Shown here: positions 21,811 through 32,400 of the stretch, in pieces
How the letters are laid out: each line of letters opens with the position of its first letter
Position numbering within the stretch: the stretch's first letter is position 1
From: Aurantiochytrium sp. KH105
Taxonomy: Eukaryota > Sar > Bigyra > Thraustochytrida > Thraustochytriidae
NCBI GenBank assembly: GCA_003116975.1
Contig: BGKB01000034.1
Coordinates: forward strand, 124,001-188,000
DNA: 64,000 nucleotides
Reading direction: 5' to 3'
Translations under genes and position numbers: made by a program
Notes under the pieces: model-generated
What the model was told of the DNA's origin: nothing
What the model saw: the letters and a program-made list of their open reading frames with translations, nothing else
Databases searched by the model: none

Positions 21811-23424
21811 TTAGAAAGAGCGGCCCCAGAGGCACCACTCCTTGGCAGGCTCGCCACAGCCCGTAAAGCACATGGTACCCTCGGGCATCGGGGGCTGGTT
21901 GAAGGGAATGCAGAGGGTCTTGGCGGCACCCGTGAGCTTCTTGGACTCTCCATCAGCGTTGGTTTCCTGATCAGCGTCGACGCCCTTGCCGGCGGAGGCA
22001 GCGCGCTCCTCGGAAATACGCTTCGTCTCGTCCTTGACCCACTCCTCGGACTTTGTGGTGAGGGACCACGGAGCCAGGACCATGTTGCCGGCCATGAGCT
22101 CCTCGACGAACTCATCCCAGGTCCACACGACGGCAAGGCGGCTGTCGCGCTCCTGGCGCGCACGGTCGAGCATGTCGGCCTGAATGACATCCATGAGCTC
22201 AACACACCGGGCGCCGGCCTGCTCGAGCGTGCAGTCCTCGCGAGCGCCATTATCGCGGCGCACGAGGACGCACTTGCCAGCCTCGAGATCGCGCGAGCCA
22301 ATCTCGACGCGCAGCGGCACGCCCCGCTGCTCGTAGTAATTGTATTTCCAGCCGGGGTTCTTGTCGGTACGGTCGTCAAGTTTGACGCGGAGGCCGCTCT
22401 TCTCGGCTTCGTCGAGGATCTTGCGCAGAGCGTCATCCATGACCGAGCCCAGGGCACCATCCTTGACGTAAATAGGAACGCCGACGAGCTGGATGGGCGC
22501 GACGCGAGGGGGCAGGACCAAACCCTGGTTGTCACCGTGCACCATGACAGCGACGCCGATGGAACGCGTGGTGAGACCCCATGAGTTTTGCCAGACGTAG
22601 TTGTGTGTATCGTCCTTGGCGTTGCCGCTCTTGTCGTCCTCAGCAAGAAACTTGATCTTAAACATGCGCGAGAAGTTTTGACCCAGCGAGTGCGAGGTGG
22701 CGGCCTGGATGGCACGGCCAGCGCAGGGAATAAAGGCCTCGACGGTGGTGGTAAAGTCACCGCCGGGGAACTTCTCCTTGTGGCTCTTGCGTCCCTTGAT
22801 CACTGGGACCGCGAGGAGCTCCTCATAAACGCGCGCGTAGAGGTCGAGAATGTCGAGGACCTCCTTGTCGGCCTCCTCCTTGGTGGCAAAGGCAGAGTGA
22901 CCCTCCTGCCAGAGAAACTCGCGGGTGCGCAGAAAGGGGGTCGGGTTCTTAAACTCCCAGCGCACAACATTGGTCCACTGGTTGAGCTGCAGGGGCAGAT
23001 CACGGTGGCTACGGATCCACTTGGCGTAGGCCGGATACATGATGGTTTCACTGGTAGGGCGGATGGCAATGGGTTCCTCGAGCTCCGAGTCGCCGGACTT
23101 GGTGACCCAGGCGACCTCGGGGGCGAAGTCCTCGATGTGGTCCTCTTCTACGGAGAGGTTGCGCTTGGACACGAACATGGGAAAGTAGCAGGGTTCGACA
23201 CCGAGCTTCTTGATGCCGCCGTCAAAGTGCTGCTGGATCCTCTCCCAGATCTTGAACGACCACGGGCGCAGGATGTAGCACCCGCTGATGTTGTAGTACT
23301 CGATCATCTCCGACTTGGTGATCACCTGCGTGTACCACTCGCTAAAGTCATCCTCCTTGGCCACCGACAGACCCAGCTTGGTCGTCTTCTTCTTCTGCTG
23401 CTTGTGCGACTTGGCGTCCGCCAT
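21811..23424 (-). CDS. Prolyl-tRNA synthetase, cytosolic (class II)
   Basis: 537 residues. Charges tRNA-Pro with proline in the cytosol. Class II landmarks: IRPTSETIMYP, motif 2 as VRWEFKNPTPFLRTREFLWQ, and motif 3 within WGLTTRSIGVAVMVHGDNQG. The C-terminal zinc-binding-like domain of the eukaryotic/archaeal type ends CFTGCGEPAKEWCLWGRSF; most relatives end in Tyr rather than Phe. The Lys-rich start MADAKSHKQQKKKTTK is typical for eukaryotic forms and has no targeting signal. I chose ATG 23424; an in-frame ATG at 23655 would add 77 Arg/Ala/Pro-rich residues that look like translated 5' UTR. There is no fused glutamyl-tRNA synthetase or editing domain. Confidence 0.97.
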   Translation of the reverse strand: MADAKSHKQQKKKTTKLGLSVAKEDDFSEWYTQVITKSEMIEYYNISGCYILRPWSFKIWERIQQHFDGGIKKLGVEPCYFPMFVSKRNLSVEEDHIEDFAPEVAWVTKSGDSELEEPIAIRPTSETIMYPAYAKWIRSHRDLPLQLNQWTNVVRWEFKNPTPFLRTREFLWQEGHSAFATKEEADKEVLDILDLYARVYEELLAVPVIKGRKSHKEKFPGGDFTTTVEAFIPCAGRAIQAATSHSLGQNFSRMFKIKFLAEDDKSGNAKDDTHNYVWQNSWGLTTRSIGVAVMVHGDNQGLVLPPRVAPIQLVGVPIYVKDGALGSVMDDALRKILDEAEKSGLRVKLDDRTDKNPGWKYNYYEQRGVPLRVEIGSRDLEAGKCVLVRRDNGAREDCTLEQAGARCVELMDVIQADMLDRARQERDSRLAVVWTWDEFVEELMAGNMVLAPWSLTTKSEEWVKDETKRISEERAASAGKGVDADQETNADGESKKLTGAAKTLCIPFNQPPMPEGTMCFTGCGEPAKEWCLWGRSF

Positions 23425-24242
23425 CGTTGCCGCGGCGCTTTTCCACCCGCTCGCGGGAAGGGGGGGGGGGAGGGGCGGCGGGGTCGCGGTTGGCGCGGGG
23501 AAGAAGAGGCTGCTGCCCGGGTCCTGCGCCGCTGCCGCTGCCTCTCCCTCGCGCTGCGCTGGCCTGCTCCGGTCTGCCCAATCGCGCTTTGCCGCCGCTG
23601 GTTGTCGCCGTCGCCGTCGCCGCCGCCGCAAGCTCTCCGCCTGCTCGCGGCGCATGGTAGAACGCGCGGGAACGAGCACATTGGGGCAGCTAGCTGACCT
23701 GGAGAAGTCGCAGTATACTAGTCGTGGCAGGAGAGGCAAAGCGCGACCACCGCATTTCGTGTGCGCAGACGCGATCCGATCGTACGAAGGACGAAGCGTG
23801 CAAGCGGACGAAGACGGAAAAGGGGAAAGAGGCCTGTGCAGGGTGTTGGTTTAGGTTGTTGAATGCGTAAGAGGAGCGAGGAGATTGGGAGCTTGGAGTT
23901 GGGGGTGGGGATGTGCGATGGTGGAGAGAGCTCGAGAGCGATTTGTCCAATGCAATCGTGTTGTGCAGGGAAAGGGGGAAAGGGGAAGCACATTGCCGAC
24001 AGAAATGAAGTGGTTTCCACGGCGTTGCACGAGGAGAACAAAGGAAGTCAAGGTCACTGAAAGTGATGAGGAATGGCAAGCGACGAGTCTCGACGGAGCT
24101 CAATTCGATCCTCGGAGCCTTGAGCGTGCTTTGTTCAGATAGAGCGATCGAGACCGATACCGAGACCAAGACTGAAGCGCAAAACAATGCTTCCCAAGTT
24201 TGACTTCCCATGATAAGATTCTCCCATTACGATGCAACTATT
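23425..24242. other. Region between prolyl-tRNA synthetase start and unknown gene copy 1
   Basis: The right-hand part, from about 23726, is the 3' flank of the duplicated unit and is matched by 26235-26700. The left-hand part should be the synthetase promoter, so the duplication edge abuts it. Minus-strand open frames in the two flanks are similar but fall out of phase through indels, which argues against coding. Confidence 0.6.
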
Positions 24243-25572
24243 CTACTTGCTTGTCAGAAGAAGGTAGAGCGCAGCCTGGAACGGAATATGAAAGTAAAGC
24301 GACTCTTCGCAGGCCAATGCAAGTTGATCCAATATCTCGAAAAGAGAAACAAGAGTCTCAAGCTGGTCTTCGATGCTCTGCGCTTTGAAAGCCTGAACGT
24401 CACTCGCTTTGACGCGTCGCCACGACTGTGCAAACTTGGCTAGTGGAGCCTGACCATCTGTCACGCCAAGCGTCACTACCAAAAGATGCTGCCAGCTTTC
24501 GAGCGAAAGGTTTCTCTCTTTCGCCAAGCGAAGGAGATCTTCAGCCTCTGGTCCAGATATGTCGTGAGTGCGCACAAAGCTCGCGAACATATCTTCGACA
24601 AACGTGAGATTGGAGCTCCTGATCGATTTGTTTGGGTTTACAATCTCGGTTTCCTCAGCAAAGCCCGACATCGGCGCGGGATCACGTTTCGCCTTCGGTT
24701 CAGAAAAAAAGAAGAATTTGCCGAGCTCTGCGTTATATTTAACCACAGGCCAAGCATCGCGATTTACAAAGGTGAGAATGCCATCCAGCTTACTCGGAAG
24801 CCATCGGTCAAGGGCGTGTCTGGCTTCATCAGTGACGGCAAGATTGCCATCCCAGGCCTGCGCGACCTGGAAAATCCAGTTGGCGACCTCCACGATCGCA
24901 TCCAGAGGATCCTCGTACAAGACCTCGAACATTAGCACAAAAAAATTTAGAGGATCCTCCAAAGCGTCTGTTCGATTGGAAAGCTTGTGCCCAATGAAGG
25001 TTTCACTCATCTTATTCTCGATGAAGTCGCCTGTGTTTCGGTAGAACACGGAGGAAGAATTCACCATGGAGAACTTCACGTGAGTTGAAGGTTTTGTTGT
25101 AGGTTTGACGGCAGCAGGGTCTCGCAAGGATGTGGTATCGCCGCTCCGGGAGCTCTTGGACTCCGAGGCAGGCATGGTCTCGAAGCGATCGTTGAGGCTT
25201 TCCCTCGGGATCCATACAGTCGAAACCTTGTTTTCTCGCCTCGGCAACGCGGCGTCTTTGATCTCCAGAGCAAAGCTCGGGAAGACTGCGACGAGCACTA
25301 GTGCAATGAGAAGCACCTTGGCGAAACCTCCAAGGCCGCAGTGAAGAAGACCCTTCATCCTCGCCCTTCCGAGTCGTCCTCCGTTCTCCTCTCTTTCCTC
25401 GTCCTCGCGCAGCAGATCGATGATTACTCTCTCGCCCCTTCGGTCGGTCGATGAGACGGACTTCTTTCTGCTCAGCTCGCGCAATCTCCCCGCGTCCTCG
25501 ACGATGAGGCTTTGCTCGCCGCGAATCGCGTGCGTTGAGGGCCCAGCCGCGGGTTGATCGCGTCCATCCTGA
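23726..25572. repeat. Segmental tandem duplication, unit 1 (about 1.85 kb)
   Basis: Aligns with 26235-28104 in the same orientation. The left edge shares GAGGCAAAGCGC followed by TTCGTGTGCGCAGACGCGAT. The right edge shares GGGTTG-TCGCGTCC-TCCTGA, after which the copies differ. The unit carries 3' flank, one gene and 5' flank. Some stretches are nearly identical (24421-24480 differs from its partner at two of 60 positions), while others are strongly diverged. Confidence 0.93.
24243..25358 (-). CDS. Unrecognised secretory/type II membrane protein, copy 1
   Basis: 371 residues from ATG 25358. The frame is open further upstream, but only to a TTG. The N-terminus has a strong hydrophobic helix (about residues 11-31, AKVLLIALVLVAVFPSFA) that could be a cleaved signal peptide or an anchor. 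Several N-glycosylation sequons (NSS, NRT, NLT, NLS) fit a lumenal or extracellular chain. No catalytic motif or known domain is recognised. The paralogue at 26780-27877 shares blocks such as SETF-GHKLSN, FQVAQAW, NLAVTDEARHALDRWL and the last third (LSLESWQHLLVVTLGVTDGQ), with a divergent segment between. Retention of a full frame in both copies despite many substitutions suggests selection. Function unknown. Confidence 0.7.
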   Translation of the reverse strand: MKGLLHCGLGGFAKVLLIALVLVAVFPSFALEIKDAALPRRENKVSTVWIPRESLNDRFETMPASESKSSRSGDTTSLRDPAAVKPTTKPSTHVKFSMVNSSSVFYRNTGDFIENKMSETFIGHKLSNRTDALEDPLNFFVLMFEVLYEDPLDAIVEVANWIFQVAQAWDGNLAVTDEARHALDRWLPSKLDGILTFVNRDAWPVVKYNAELGKFFFFSEPKAKRDPAPMSGFAEETEIVNPNKSIRSSNLTFVEDMFASFVRTHDISGPEAEDLLRLAKERNLSLESWQHLLVVTLGVTDGQAPLAKFAQSWRRVKASDVQAFKAQSIEDQLETLVSLFEILDQLALACEESLYFHIPFQAALYLLLTSK

Positions 25573-26779
25573 CTGTGAATCTGGCTGGTCTGCTCGTGTC
25601 CCGCTAGCTAGATTCGAGCAGTGCAGAAACGCACCCTCCTGAGAGCTGGGGCTTTACAGTTGATGTTAGCCAACCTTGCAGGATGGAGCTCCGAGCGCCG
25701 ACATTCACTGTCGCGATCGACGGACGACGTGTGCGAACTTTACCTAGCGCCCCTTGTTCTTTTTCATCTGCTCTCATGCGCCGTCCGCCGGAGCTCGCGG
25801 GCTGCAGGCATTTCTGCAACGAGCGACGTCACAGGGCCGCGCTTGTCTCTTTCACACCTTGCGCGATGACATACTAGATCGAATCCGTGACGACCACGAC
25901 CTCTGAGAGCGTCGGACGACCGCGCCAACTCGCTGACAAGGATGTGGGACGCGAGATTCTGCGGCCGTGGATTGCCGAGCAGAGAAATCGCCTCATCGAA
26001 AGGGGCTGGTTGGGAGGCAAGTCCACGCGAGTTCCGCCGCGAGTGCCAGTACCGCAAGGGGCGGCGTGAAATGAATGCGTTGCGATCAAGGATGGGACGA
26101 CGCGAACTGCCGTGGAATGAAGTTCTTGGGCGCGCCATGTGCGAGCAGGTCGCTAACGCGGCCCCGCCGTCGTCCAGCGGGCGCCGCCAGTGGGGCATGG
26201 CTTTCCAGCGCATTGGCCACTGCGGTGTCATCGGCAGGAAGAGGCAAAGCGCAAGGCGAGAATTTCGTGTGCGCAGACGCGATCCGATTGCACGAAGGAC
26301 GAAGCGTGCAAGCGGGCAAAGGTGCCGGTGCAGGGTGCTGTTTCAGATTGTTGAATGCGTAAGAGGAGCGAGGAGGCTGGGAGCTTGGAGTTGTGGGGGT
26401 CGGGATGTGCGATTGCGGAGAGAGCTCGAGGGCGATTTGTCCAATGCGGTCGTGTTGTGTAGGGAAAGAGGGAAAGGGGAAGCACATTGCCGACAAAAAT
26501 GAAGTGGTTTGCACGGCGTTGCACGAGGAGAACAAAGGAAGTGCAGGTCACTAAAAGTGATGAGGAATGGCAGACGACGAGTCTCGACGGAGCCCAATTC
26601 GATCCTCGGAACATTGTGCGTCCCTTGCTTATACCTGAAGCGCGAGACGCACAAGAGGCTTCATGTTCTCCAAGTTTGGAAATGTTGAGTAACGGTGGTA
26701 GGCCTACCAGTGATTCCATAACGAGTTTTTTATTCTAAAATTATCGCTACGATGTGGGCGGATGTAAGCCTAGATTATT
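25359..26779. other. Spacer between the two unknown-family genes
   Basis: 25359-25572 is the duplicated 5' flank of copy 1. 25573-26234 is unique sequence with no recognisable gene; a minus-strand ATG frame of 155 codons from 26231 shows no family resemblance. 26235 to about 26700 is the duplicated 3' flank of copy 2. Confidence 0.6.
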
Positions 26780-28104
26780 TTACTTGGTCGATGGCGAAAT
26801 TAGAAAGACGTAGAACGCATCCCGGAACAGTATATTAAAGTACGGCGACTCTTCGCAGGCCAATGCTAGTTGATCCAACATCCCAGATATAGAAGCAAGA
26901 GTCTCACGTTGGCCTTCGGTGCTCTGCGTTTTGTAAGCCTGAACGTCACTCGCTTTGACGCGTCGCCACGACTGTGCAAATTTGGCTAGTGGAGCCTGGC
27001 CATCTGTCACGCCAAGCGTCACTACCAAAAGATGTTGCCAGCTTTCGAGCGAAAGGTTTTTCTTTTTTGCCAAGCGAAGGAGCTCTCCAGCCTTTGGTCC
27101 TGAAATTTCACGAGTGCGCACAAGGTTCGCGACCATATCCTTGACAAATGTGATATTGGATCGCCTACTCGATTTGTTTTGTCTTACAACCTCTGTTGCT
27201 TCAGCAAAGTCAGACATCGGCGCGAGGTCACGTTTCGCCTTCGGTGCAGAAAAGAAGAATTTGCCGAGCACTGCGTTGTATTGAATCAGAGGCGAAGTAT
27301 CGAGATCTTGAGCGACACTTATGCCATCCGGCTTCGTCGAAAGCCATCGGTCGAGGGCGTGTCTGGCTTCATCAGTGACGGCAAGATTGTCATCCCAGGC
27401 CTGCGCGACCTGGAAAAGCCAGTTGGCGATCCGCACAATGCACTCCAGAGGTTCGTCGTCCAGGCTCGCGAAGACTCTCGCCATAACGTTTTCCTCCTTC
27501 CTACGCATAGCGTCTGTTTGGTTGGAAAGCTTGTGCCCAAGGAAGGTTTCACTCATCTCGTTCTCGATAAAGTCGCCCGCGTATCGGTAGGGCAGCGACG
27601 AGGCCCTCACGTACGTTGGAGGTTTGACAGTAGAAGGGTCTCGTAGGAATGCGGCAAGGCCGCTCCGGGAGCTCTTGGACTCTGAGGCGCGTATGCCCCC
27701 GAAGCGATCGATAAGGCCTCCCCCTGGGACCCACACACTCATGATCGAATTTCCTCGCCTCAGCAGTGAGGCCTCATTGCTCTCCTGGTCAAAGCTCGTA
27801 AAGATTACGACGAACACTAGCGCAACGAGAAGCACCTTGGCCAGGCCTGCAAGTCCGCCGTATAGACCATTCATCATCGCCCGTCCAAGTTGTCCTCTTG
27901 TCTCTTCTCTTTCCTCGTGCTCGCGCAGCAGATCGACGATCGCTTGCTCGCCCCTTCGGTCGGTCGATGAAGACGAATTTCTTTCTGCCCAGGACGCGCA
28001 GGTCTCCCTCTGCCCTCTGCGCGCAATGACGTTTCGATAAGGCTTTGCTCGCCGCAAAACGCGTGCGTCAAGGGCCAGACGCGGGTTGTTCGCGTCCGTC
28101 CTGA
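26235..28104. repeat. Segmental tandem duplication, unit 2 (about 1.87 kb)
   Basis: Partner of 23726-25572, offset by about 2.5 kb. The part between the conserved 3' flank and the stop codon (about 26690-26780) is not conserved between copies. Confidence 0.93.
26780..27877 (-). CDS. Unrecognised secretory/type II membrane protein, copy 2
   Basis: 365 residues from ATG 27877 (a second ATG follows at once, MMNGLYGG), at the same place as the start of copy 1. The hydrophobic N-terminal helix is kept (LAKVLLVALVFVVIFTSF) but the sequence after it changes from FALEIKD to FDQESNE. Sequons NQT, NIT and NLS are present. A middle block differs sharply from copy 1 (DAMRRKEENVMARVFASLDD against DALEDPLNFFVLMFEVLYED), and a second follows ALDRWL, while surrounding blocks are nearly unchanged. 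No known domain recognised. Same strand and order as copy 1, so a head-to-tail duplicate; expression and function unknown. Confidence 0.7.
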   Translation of the reverse strand: MMNGLYGGLAGLAKVLLVALVFVVIFTSFDQESNEASLLRRGNSIMSVWVPGGGLIDRFGGIRASESKSSRSGLAAFLRDPSTVKPPTYVRASSLPYRYAGDFIENEMSETFLGHKLSNQTDAMRRKEENVMARVFASLDDEPLECIVRIANWLFQVAQAWDDNLAVTDEARHALDRWLSTKPDGISVAQDLDTSPLIQYNAVLGKFFFSAPKAKRDLAPMSDFAEATEVVRQNKSSRRSNITFVKDMVANLVRTREISGPKAGELLRLAKKKNLSLESWQHLLVVTLGVTDGQAPLAKFAQSWRRVKASDVQAYKTQSTEGQRETLASISGMLDQLALACEESPYFNILFRDAFYVFLISPSTK

Positions 28105-28276
28105 AAAGCGGGTTTGCTCAGGTTCACTTCACTTTGGCATCCAAGATCCCACGCCAGCTAGCTAGCTGCCGCCTAGCCTACTCCTAGCCAGCTGTGGGTT
28201 CAAGCGTCGCGCCGTCTGATACGTTACGAAACGTCTAACCGCTAGACCGAATTCGGGCGCCGTTTCGCGTGTTTTG

Positions 28277-28301
28277 TTTGCTTGCTTGCTTGCTTGCTTG
28301 A
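28277..28301. repeat. GCTT tetranucleotide repeat
   Basis: Six consecutive GCTT-type units in the gene-poor region. Confidence 0.9.
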
Positions 28302-29387
28302 CTGTCGAGTTGCGGTAGAGCTCGCGAGCCACGGCTCGATTTCCCACCCCGGCGGCGGCGAGTTTTTGAGGCGGTGGAGAGGGGTCCCGTGTCTTGGGTC
28401 TGCAGCTGGTATGTTGGCTGGCGGCAATTTCCAGCCCCTTTGGAGCCAGGTGTGGCGAGGGCTGGATGGGGACACGCGCGAGGAGTCTTCTTTTGCCTGG
28501 CTGCTGTTCTGCTGCTTCCTCCTGTTCTCCTCCGGCTTCTACCTCTTGTTCTTATCTCCATTCAGTGTCTTCGCCGAAAAGCCCCGCGTTGAGGAATCAC
28601 GCGCGGGCGGCTCTGCATCGTGCCCTCGGGGTTATCGCGATCCTGCAAAAGCTCCGCAACCGAGTCGAGGATGGAGACACCTTCGATCGAAATCCAGGGG
28701 CAATCCGTGCCAATCGCCGAGTGATCCTTCGCTCCGTCCATGGACCTTTCGATCGACCCTCGCTCGACAACGCCCCGCCAGTCAATCACGCCTGTGTTGC
28801 AAAGCACCGCAGAAGTGGCGACTCGGAAGCGAGCCGCTGGTAGCTGTAGCTGCAGCTGCTGCTGCTGCGTTGATTACTAACAGTAAAGGGCTGTGTCACG
28901 CCCTAACTTATGAGGACGCCGCGCGATGCTTTGACCGTCGCGGCCGGTCTCGTGCCGGTGTATAGAATGTATATGTATTACCACGTGCTCTTCTTTCGCA
29001 TGAGGCGCAGCAGCAGCTGCCGGCGACGACGCAGAAGCGGCTGCGGTCTGCGAATGGCCGCGGCGGCACGGTTCGGGCCGCAATGACAATGACAATGATG
29101 AGCTGAGAGCCGTCGCTCGTGGCGCTCATGGCATTTTTTTTATCGTCTCCCGTGCCTGTCATGCCAGCCGCAAGATAAAAATCGTAAAAAGCCCCACGTC
29201 GAAGCCCGATTCAGAGGGGCCCCTGCAAACCGCAGCGCGAGAACTCGAAAACACTCACGTTCGCCCTTCGAGCCGGTCTCCTCCAAACCGAAGAGCTGCG
29301 AAGAATCAACAAGCAGGATTTTAGAACGTATTCGATTCGCAACGAGCCGGGGAGAGCATCCGAGTTGGCCTTTTTCCTTTTTCCCAT

Positions 29388-29416
29388 GCACGCACGCACG
29401 CACGCACGCACGCACG
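29388..29416. repeat. GCAC tetranucleotide repeat
   Basis: Seven GCAC units in a row. Confidence 0.92.
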
Positions 29417-32400
29417 TATGCATCGTGACTCTGCGGCGCATTGCCTTGCGTGGTGTGGCTCCCGGACGTCGAGGATGAGTTCTAGTCGATCAAAGATCGG
29501 GACAGCCGCGCCGGCAGAACGAGTTGGATGGCGCGATGACGTTTGCTGCACGCCGGAGCAACAATAACACAAGCATTTGCATGCAAATAGAGCAAGAATG
29601 CGGGCAAGATGCGCGATGGGATTCGGCGACAGACGGGCGCGAAGACGCTCTGCCGGGGTAGAGTTACTGCCTTGGGCCTCGGGGAAACCAGCCATGCCAG
29701 CAGTTGCGGCGAGGCGTGGCGGCGAGAGAGCCTGCAACCAGCATCCGCATGGAGTCGATGAGGCATTGCGAACCGGCACCAGCATCCTCCTGACAGTGCA
29801 TCCGTGGCTGAAGCGCTGTGAGAGGGTACTACGTGACGTGACGGTATCAGTGACTGCCTGAAGACCTGGAACTTTGTGAAGATGCGCTCGCGCGGACATC
29901 ACGCCGTTCTCAACGCAGTCAGCTGCAGGCTGGGCGGGGCCTGAGAACGCCCGACAAAATCCGATGGGCTGCTGCGAGACCATCCACTGATGATGGCTGG
30001 ACGTGCATTGGCAATTTGAGTTGTGGAAACAGAAGCAATTTGACTAGTGCTACGAGGTTAGGTTGGGCACTAGAAGGTTTGGAACGCGGGCTTCGAATCT
30101 ACGATGTCACATCGAAAGCGAGAGGTATTGTGTTTGGCAATGCAAAGTCTAATTTCGAGAGGTAGGATGAGTTTGTTCACTTCAGCGCTTGTTCATGTGA
30201 GTAAATTGCAGAAACTCGACGGAATCTGGCAACGCCTAGCTAGACCTAGGCTTGCACCTGCGACAGGCTTCTTAAGAATCAACTTCTCGTAACTTGGAGA
30301 CTTGCAACGCGTTACAGCAGCCTTGGGTCTTTGCAATTGCAGAGAAGTTCGCTTTTCTTGCCTCATGCGTCATTGCTGAGCTCAAGAAAGTAAAGCGAAC
30401 ATTTCGTACTATATAATAGGCACTGTCTGCTTACGTAACGCACGCGCTCCTCGAGGAATATCTCTCCGAGCTCCTCTTGTTGTACCGACCAGCCAATGAT
30501 ATAAGGCAGGAGTCGCAGGAAATGGACTAACTCATGCCAAATCGGTGGCCTTCGAAGATCTGCTGCTGCTTCTTCTTCTCCTTTTTGCGGTCCAGGCACA
30601 GCCAGCCAGCCCGTCAGTCGACACTTTCACGGCAGCTACAACGTGTCGACAGACCGGAGCGGATTTCACGCGCCTGCTCCGATTGAAGCGCGTGCAAGGG
30701 CGTACTTTCGCGACGACCTTCTCAAATCTTCATCATCAAGACCAGATCAGACAACGCAAGACACGACAAAAAGGAGGGTGCTCGCGCAAAATTGCTCGCG
30801 CGAAATTGCTCGGGCCGGAGGAGTAATTGCGCGCGCGCATACCCTTTCCGTGCTTGCGCTCGCGCGAGCAGTTACAGCTCGTGCGGGAACAAGTTGCTGT
30901 TGCTCGCGGAAGGAAAAACTGCCTGCCGGGCTTACGAGCGTGGAAGCCTCCGACCGCGACACAAGCAGCATTGCAGCCTGCGCAGCAGCTTCAATTTACA
31001 CCTTGGGTGGAGAATGTCCCTCTCAAGATCGAGCAAACTCGCATGCAAGAGAAGTACAAGGTGTGATTCCCCGACCGCAGCCTGCCTGCCGCACCGACAG
31101 CGAGCCTTCTCATGACCTTGCTGTGCTTGCTGCTGCTCATTCTCTTGCTGTGTTACACTATGCCTTGACAAAGCTGTTTTTTTTTTCGAGGCGTTGGTTG
31201 GTCGGCGACCACGTGCAAGCGGCGGCTGCTGCTAAGGCTTCGATGGGCAGGATAATGAGGCACTCACTGGCGTTCACTTTCCTATTGCCTTGCGGCTCTT
31301 GCTATTGCTTTTCAATGACCTCGGCATGAATCATTTCCCACCACGATTTCTTCTTGCTTTGCGTGGCAATCATCAAAATGACGTCCTCTTGTCTGCACTG
31401 CATCCAGCAGCAGTTGCAGCTGCAGGCTGTAGTCCTGCTTCGATGAACAATTTGTAATAACTTGTGCCGCTGCTGCAGTGCAGCCGTCATGGGATGATGA
31501 AAGCTCCCGCACCTGGCACTGGCAGTGGCTTTGTTGGACGGGCGGATGGTTGGTTGTTGTTGCTTCCCGCAGCAGCAGCAGCAGCCCATCTCTTGCTCAA
31601 GAGCCCACGGGCTCCGAGCGCGCGCCGCCAGGTAGAGGTCCCGGCCATTCTCGCAAATTGAGTATAGCCGACCCAGCAGCGAAAGAGGTCCCGGAAGTCG
31701 CGCGTGCGGCTGCTCGCCACTCGGAAGCAAGGCGAGACATCCGATTATATGTAGTACTCCAGCGATTCCGGGTCGGTCCCGCTCGTGTGATGAAAGGTTT
31801 GGCGTTGCTGCCACTGCCAGCATCACATGCCGCGCGGCTTTCGCTGCGAGTGGAGTCGCAGCTGCAGCTGCAGCAGCCGCAGCCGACGAAGACGTGCTTG
31901 GATTTCTGCAAGTTTTGGGTCGCGCGAGGCGAGTCTAGCAAGTCGAGATGTCTGATTGGCGAACTCCGGCTGCTGCCGTGCCACGCCTGCGAAGAATCGC
32001 CGCGCGAAGTTCTGTTCTCCCAGCACGGTCTGCAGCCGAGTGGCAGAGGTGTGGGTGAATGGTGTAGCGAGCGAGGGTGTGGTGCCGTGATGATTGATCG
32101 GCGATGCTTATGATGATGGCCGAGGTGTGCACTGGCCGGCCCTTGGTCCCATGGTGTATTGCTACATCGCCTTGGTACGTACGACGCACACTACCACCGC
32201 CGCCTTCGCGGACCGCTTTTCGCTCGCGCGAGTCGACATGCGGCCGATCGAGGCACCCGCGCCTGGCGATCCTGATCGGCCCGCGGAGCCGCCCTCCCTC
32301 GCGGCGCGGGCCGGCCTGCTCGAGCGTTGGCAACTTGAAGCGGGCACGGGCATGGCCTCGACGATTTTGTCGATGAGCTCGAGACCTCGCAGGCCTGCGC

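Noticed and set aside
23690-24211. Minus-strand open frame in the duplicated 3' flank, with a relative at 26228-26719
   Set aside because: Copies fall out of frame through indels and sequence is low-complexity; probably non-coding flank conserved by the duplication.
25764-26231. 155-codon minus-strand ATG frame in the spacer between the duplicated genes
   Set aside because: No recognisable motif, and not repeated with the duplicated units.
28180-28262. Possible tRNA gene (minus-strand D-arm-like TCTAGCGGTTAGA and nearby GGGTTCAAGC)
   Set aside because: The D-arm-like and T-arm-like words are on opposite strands, the anticodon stem does not form with a seven-base loop, and no acceptor stem pairs.
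29321-29983. 220-codon minus-strand frame with an ATG
   Set aside because: No family resemblance, runs into a GCAC repeat giving repeated Arg-Ala-Cys-Val, and composition looks random.
30085-30105. B-box-like GGCTTCGAATCTAC
   Set aside because: No matching A box or cloverleaf upstream; looks like chance.
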